Below are positions 6,155 to 8,738 of a stretch of DNA of 8,738 nucleotides, piece after piece. This DNA is from Lysobacterales bacterium (lineage in GTDB: Bacteria > Pseudomonadota > Gammaproteobacteria > Xanthomonadales > Xanthomonadaceae). The first letter of the stretch is position 1, and every line of letters starts with the position of its first letter. The translations under genes were made by a program, and so were the position numbers. The notes beneath the pieces were generated by a model. The model did no database searches. It was not told where the DNA came from and saw only the letters and a program-made list of their open reading frames with translations. Location of the stretch: contig JAGRJX010000229.1 in NCBI GenBank assembly GCA_020442545.1, positions 1-8,738 on the forward strand, read 5' to 3'.

Positions 6155-6178
6155 TCGCTCGGATGTCGTCGATCAACC
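6149..6178. terminator. Inverted repeat spanning two convergent stop codons, candidate bidirectional terminator
   Basis: GGTTGATCG (6149-6157) and CGATCAACC (6170-6178) are perfect complements around a 12-nt loop. The TGA of the cyclase gene (6152-6154) lies in the left arm and the TGA of the protease gene (complement of 6173-6175) in the right arm. Both genes therefore end in the same Gly-stop context. There is no T-tract on either side, so efficiency as an intrinsic terminator is doubtful, but the symmetric position between converging genes fits a shared 3' end structure. Confidence 0.5.
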
Positions 6179-7393
6179 GGCGGGCAGCAGCGGGTTCTGC
6201 TCGACCTGACTCAGAGAGTCACGGCTGGGGCGCTGGCTGAGCGTCAGTTTGGTGTTGAACGGCACGCCGGCACGCAGGCCGTCGAGGCGGACCGACGTGC
6301 CCGGCCTCAGGGCGGCTTCGCGGTCGCGCAGGTCGTTTTCGTCCGCGATGTCGGCACCGTCCATCTGCAGCAGTACGTCGCCGGGTTCGAGGCCCGCCTG
6401 GTCGGCTGGGCCACCGCGGTAGATGTTGGTCAGGGCCACGCCGCGCGGCGCGCCCGGAGGCAGGCCGCCCGGCATCATCGGCGCGTCGCCGTATTCGGCG
6501 CCCAGCCAGCCGCGAATCACCACGCCGTGCTCTACGATCTGCTCCAGCACCGACTTCGCCGTCACCACGGGAATGGCGAAACCGATGCCTTCGGCGTCGG
6601 GAAGCAGCCGTGACAGCACGGCGGTGTTGATGCCAACCAGTTGGCCATGAGCATTGATCAGTGCGCCGCCGGAGTTACCGCGATTGATCGCCGCGTCGGT
6701 CTGGATGAAATCCTCGTAGGTGCTGAGGTTGAGCTGGTTGCGTCCCAGCCCGGAGACGATGCCCTGGGTCACCGTCTGTCCCAGGCCGAACGGGTTGCCG
6801 ATCGCGAGCACCACGTCGCCGACGCTGAGCGGCACTTCCGGATCCAGCGTCACCGCCGGCAGGTCGCTGCCGTCGATGCGCAGAACCGCGAGGTCGGTGT
6901 CGCGATCCGAGCCGATCACGCGCGCACGGGTTACGCGGCCGTCCTGCAGCACCACCATGATGTCCTCGGCATCGGCAATGACGTGATAGTTGGTCAGGAG
7001 GTAGCCATCCTCGGAGACGATCACCCCGGAACCCTGTGCGCGTTCAAGGCGCCGCTGCGGCTGCCCGAGCGTGATGCCGGAAAAGCGCTGCATCAGCGGG
7101 TTTGGCACCAGCCGCAGCGCCCGTTGGGTAACGATCTTCTGCGCGTAGATGCTGACCACGGACGGCGCCGTGCGACTGACCGCGTCGGCGTAGGAGACCG
7201 GACCGCTTCCAGGCGTCGGCCTGACACCGACCGCCGGCGCGGTTGCCGTCGGCCCGGCTGTAACCGGCAGCCCGGCCCGCTGACGCAGATCGTCGCCGAG
7301 CCCCGGGTAGAGCCAGCCCAGTACAAAGGCCAGGGCCAGACCCAGGATGGCGGCCTTCAGCAGGAATACGGCGAACTGGCGGGGAGCGGTCAT
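6173..7393 (-). CDS. DegS/AlgW-type membrane-anchored periplasmic serine protease, one PDZ domain
   Basis: This 406-residue protein (from ATG 7393) belongs to the HtrA/Do family. An uncleaved N-terminal anchor spans about 7-27 (AVFLLKAAILGLALAFVLGW), followed by a Gly/Pro/Ala-rich linker. The trypsin-like domain holds the triad His137 (TNYHVIAD), Asp167 (DTDLAVLRI) and Ser241 (RGNSGGAL). A single PDZ domain lies at about 294-387, beginning RGWLG. The single PDZ and membrane anchor point to DegS/AlgW rather than DegP/DegQ. In related bacteria such a protease starts regulated cleavage of the anti-sigma factor RseA/MucA, releasing RpoE/AlgU when misfolded outer-membrane proteins bind the PDZ. 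An ATG 33 codons upstream (7492) is in frame but would put a hydrophilic stretch before the anchor, so 7393 is preferred although no clear Shine-Dalgarno site is seen. It is divergent from petA. No anti-sigma or sigma factor gene is in the window. Confidence 0.9.
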   Translation of the reverse strand: MTAPRQFAVFLLKAAILGLALAFVLGWLYPGLGDDLRQRAGLPVTAGPTATAPAVGVRPTPGSGPVSYADAVSRTAPSVVSIYAQKIVTQRALRLVPNPLMQRFSGITLGQPQRRLERAQGSGVIVSEDGYLLTNYHVIADAEDIMVVLQDGRVTRARVIGSDRDTDLAVLRIDGSDLPAVTLDPEVPLSVGDVVLAIGNPFGLGQTVTQGIVSGLGRNQLNLSTYEDFIQTDAAINRGNSGGALINAHGQLVGINTAVLSRLLPDAEGIGFAIPVVTAKSVLEQIVEHGVVIRGWLGAEYGDAPMMPGGLPPGAPRGVALTNIYRGGPADQAGLEPGDVLLQMDGADIADENDLRDREAALRPGTSVRLDGLRAGVPFNTKLTLSQRPSRDSLSQVEQNPLLPAG

Positions 7394-7491
7394 CAGCTGC
7401 AGGGAACTCGAGGAAAGGCAGAATGGGGATACGCACGGGCCGGCAATTGTCGCACGGGCCTGCCATTCGTTGCCCGGCGAGACGGGCCACA

Positions 7492-7521
7492 TTGTCCGTC
7501 CGGACGGGCATCCGCTAAACT
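7492..7521 (+). promoter_or_regulatory. Candidate sigma70 promoter for petAB
   Basis: TTGTCC (7492-7497, four of six to TTGACA) and TAAACT (7516-7521, four of six to TATAAT) are 18 bp apart, giving a start near 7528 and a leader of about 210 nt before petA. The surrounding DNA is GC-rich, so the AT-rich -10 stands out. The match is modest. Confidence 0.35.
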
Positions 7522-7654
7522 AGTCCGCTTTACGGCCTCTTTCCGGGGCTGCAGGTCATGCGGTGTGGCGGCTTCCGGGCCATTCCACCGGACTCGGACG
7601 GGGATTTGCCGGGTGCAGGGCCTGTTGCTCGCGTGCTGCTGCTGATCGCGCATT

Positions 7655-7674
7655 GCCGGAAACTGGCCGGAAAC
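7655..7674 (+). repeat. Tandem 9-mer GCCGGAAAC x2, 11-bp period
   Basis: GCCGGAAAC occurs at 7655-7663 and again at 7666-7674, with two bases between. The 11-bp period puts both copies on the same helix face, as for paired protein contacts. It lies in the putative petA leader, so it could equally be an RNA feature or chance. Confidence 0.3.
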
Positions 7675-7681
7675 AAGCGAT

Positions 7682-7705
7682 GGAACCGGGGATGATCCCG
7701 ATTCC
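7682..7705 (+). promoter_or_regulatory. Imperfect hairpin in the petA leader
   Basis: GGAA (7682-7685) pairs with TTCC (7702-7705), and after one mismatch CGGG (7687-7690) pairs with CCCG (7697-7700), with a further G-T pair closing a four-base loop. It ends 21 bases before the petA Shine-Dalgarno site. It may be a leader stem or a dyad protein site. No U-tract follows, so it is not a standard terminator. Confidence 0.3.
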
Positions 7706-7726
7706 TGCCATGTTCAATCGTATTGC

Positions 7727-7730
7727 GGAG
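7727..7730 (+). promoter_or_regulatory. Ribosome binding site fixing the petA start
   Basis: GGAG lies six bases before ATG 7737. This selects that start over in-frame ATGs further upstream, which lack such a site and would put the Tat motif far from the N-terminus. Confidence 0.7.
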
Positions 7731-7736
7731 AGCCGG

Positions 7737-8333
7737 ATGGCTAACCAAGGCGTCAATTCAGGCCGCCGCCGCTTCCTGACCGCCAGCACTGCCGTGGTCG
7801 GCGGTGTTGGCGCGATCTTTGCGGCTGTTCCCTTCATCAAGTCCTGGAATCCCAGTGCCCGTGCCCAGGTCGCCGGTGCGCCGGTCGAGGTCGACATCAG
7901 CAAGGTCGAGCCCGGTCAGCGGCTGACGGTCAAGTGGCGCGGCAAGCCGGTCTGGCTGGTGCACCGCACCGAGGAGCAGCTGGCGGCGCTGGGCAAGCAT
8001 GACGCTCGCCTGAAGGACGCCGCCTCCGAACAGGACCAGCAGCCGGCATACGCCAGGAATCCGCAGCGCTCGGTGAAGCCGGAAATGCTGGTGCTGGTCG
8101 GCATCTGCACGCACCTTGGTTGCGTGCCGCGCTATGTGCCGGAGCTGGAGCCGCAACCATTTGATTCGGAATGGCAGGGCGGCTTTTTCTGCCCGTGCCA
8201 CAACTCGCGTTTCGATCTCGCTGGCCGCGTCTTTGACGGCTCGCCCGCGCCGATCAATCTGGAAGTGCCGGCCTATCGCTACGTTGATGACCGGAACATC
8301 GTTATCGGCGTTGGACCCGAAGGAGCCGCATGA
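7737..8333 (+). CDS. petA: Ubiquinol-cytochrome c reductase iron-sulfur subunit (Rieske protein)
   Basis: This 198-residue protein is the Rieske subunit of the cytochrome bc1 complex, which passes one electron from ubiquinol at the Qo site to cytochrome c1. The N-terminus SGRRRFLTAS (8-17) followed by a hydrophobic helix (about 18-35) is a twin-arginine signal-anchor, as expected for a protein folded with its [2Fe-2S] cluster before export. Box I CTHLGC (124-129) gives ligands Cys124 and His126 plus disulfide Cys129. Box II CPCHNS (152-157) gives ligands Cys152 and His155 plus disulfide Cys154. Length and motif spacing are normal for the proteobacterial family. It overlaps petB by one base (TGATG), which indicates translational coupling within a petABC-type operon; petC would lie beyond the window. 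Confidence 0.96.
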   Translation: MANQGVNSGRRRFLTASTAVVGGVGAIFAAVPFIKSWNPSARAQVAGAPVEVDISKVEPGQRLTVKWRGKPVWLVHRTEEQLAALGKHDARLKDAASEQDQQPAYARNPQRSVKPEMLVLVGICTHLGCVPRYVPELEPQPFDSEWQGGFFCPCHNSRFDLAGRVFDGSPAPINLEVPAYRYVDDRNIVIGVGPEGAA

Positions 8334-8738
8334 TGAGCAACGTGATTTCACGGGTCAGCAATGGCGTGATGGACTGGGTCAACGCACGCGCGCCAGGCAT
8401 GATGCCGGCCTACCGCAAGCACATGACCGAGTACTACGCGCCGAAGAACTTCAACCTCTGGTACTACTTCGGGTCACTGGCCATTCTGGTGCTGGTCAAC
8501 CAGATCCTCACCGGCATCTGGCTGACCATGAACTACACACCGACGGCAGAGGGTGCCTTTGCCTCGGTTGAATACATCATGCGCGACGTGGAGTGGGGCT
8601 GGCTGATCCGCTACATGCACTCAACTGGCGCGTCGGAGTTCTTCATCGTCGTCTACCTGCACATGTTCCGCGGCCTGCTCTACGGTTCCTATGGCAAGCC
8701 GCGCGAGCTGATATGGGTCTTCGGCACGCTGATCTTGC
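8333..8738 (+). CDS. petB: Cytochrome b of the bc1 complex (N-terminal part, runs off right edge)
   Basis: The first 135 codons are present and the frame is open to the window end. Cytochrome b carries both b hemes and forms the quinol and quinone sites of bc1 in the inner membrane. An amphipathic N-terminal part (about 1-42, ending YYAPKNFNLWYYFG) precedes a first membrane helix (about 45-65, LAILVLVNQILTGIWL). His96 (RYMHSTGAS) and His110 (VVYLHMFRG), 14 residues apart in helix B, are the first of each heme-ligand pair. The start is ATG 8333, with AAGGAG (8320-8325) seven bases upstream; the overlapping ATG at 8330 would leave only four bases. It shares the A of the petA TGA. It is the full-length type judging by its helix A-B sequence, but the C-terminal helices are not visible. 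Confidence 0.95.
   Translation, partial: MSNVISRVSNGVMDWVNARAPGMMPAYRKHMTEYYAPKNFNLWYYFGSLAILVLVNQILTGIWLTMNYTPTAEGAFASVEYIMRDVEWGWLIRYMHSTGASEFFIVVYLHMFRGLLYGSYGKPRELIWVFGTLIL

Larger units (their letters stand above)
7394..7736. other. Divergent spacer between protease gene and petA
   Basis: This 343-bp gap holds no convincing gene. It contains a candidate sigma70 promoter toward petA (7492-7521), a short direct repeat (7655-7674) and an imperfect hairpin (7682-7705) just before the petA ribosome binding site. The petA reading frame is open back to 7563, but that part looks like non-coding sequence read through. Confidence 0.6.

Noticed and set aside
7394..7492. 33-codon N-terminal extension of the protease
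   Set aside because: It would put a hydrophilic segment before the membrane anchor. It is not excluded completely, since neither start has a good ribosome binding site.
6641..7645. Long plus-strand reading frame (334 codons) opposite the protease gene
   Set aside because: It lies over a protease with intact catalytic triad. The translation has no domain features and crosses the divergent spacer.
7563..7736. N-terminal extension of petA by 58 codons
   Set aside because: The extension is Arg/Cys/Gly-rich, lies before the Tat signal motif and lacks a ribosome binding site; GGAG before 7737 decides the start.
7758..8351. Minus-strand reading frame of 197 codons opposite petA
   Set aside because: petA has both Rieske boxes and a good ribosome binding site; the antisense frame has no motifs.
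1..8738. CRISPR arrays, tRNA or rRNA genes, insertion sequences, integrases
   Set aside because: No regularly spaced repeats, cloverleaf-like segments, rRNA-like stretches, transposase or recombinase motifs or terminal inverted repeats were found on reading both strands.

Overview
The window reads as chromosomal DNA of a GC-rich gammaproteobacterium, most likely of the Xanthomonadales (Lysobacteraceae/Rhodanobacteraceae type). The clues are a degS/algW-type protease divergent from petA-petB, a lytic transglycosylase with DUF4124-like segments, a TIR protein whose TM-TPR half resembles that order's Ser/Thr kinases, and an exported protein ending in a short ...LFNSSFE tail. This placement is an inference from protein style; no rRNA or other marker gene is present.

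Layout. At the left edge the first 17 codons of miaB run leftward (1-52). The 378-bp gap to the next gene holds a near-consensus CRP/Vfr/Clp site (169-190), placed correctly for class II activation of a rightward promoter. It also holds two stacked hairpins (254-302 and 314-379) in what would be a leader of about 210 nt. The rightward gene (431-1330) is a secreted lytic transglycosylase. Convergent to it is a leftward two-gene unit: a small exported protein of unknown function (3444-4127), then a TIR-transmembrane-TPR protein (1377-3413). Divergent from that unit, across a 122-bp spacer with a perfect 7+7 inverted repeat, is a 634-residue protein (4250-6154). It carries a DUF4071/TRAFs-binding-type (ASK1-like) helical region, a SLOG-like Rossmann domain and a class III nucleotide cyclase domain with altered substrate residues. 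It converges on a leftward degS/algW-type periplasmic protease (6173-7393); both stop codons lie inside one perfect 9-bp inverted repeat. After a 343-bp divergent spacer come the Rieske protein gene petA and the start of cytochrome b, petB, which runs off the right edge.

How the parts may work together. miaB, the transglycosylase, the protease and petAB are ordinary housekeeping or envelope functions. The middle (about 1.38-6.15 kb) is the accessory part. It combines an exported protein, a membrane TIR protein with an intact-looking NADase-type Glu, and a soluble protein joining a putative nucleotide-sensing domain to a nucleotide cyclase. Part of the TIR gene is clearly poorer in GC than its surroundings. 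I infer a candidate signalling or defence cassette in which envelope perturbation or a nucleotide signal is linked to TIR activity. It shares themes with TIR/cyclase immune systems such as Pycsar but does not match that architecture. No experiment or database search backs this functional link.
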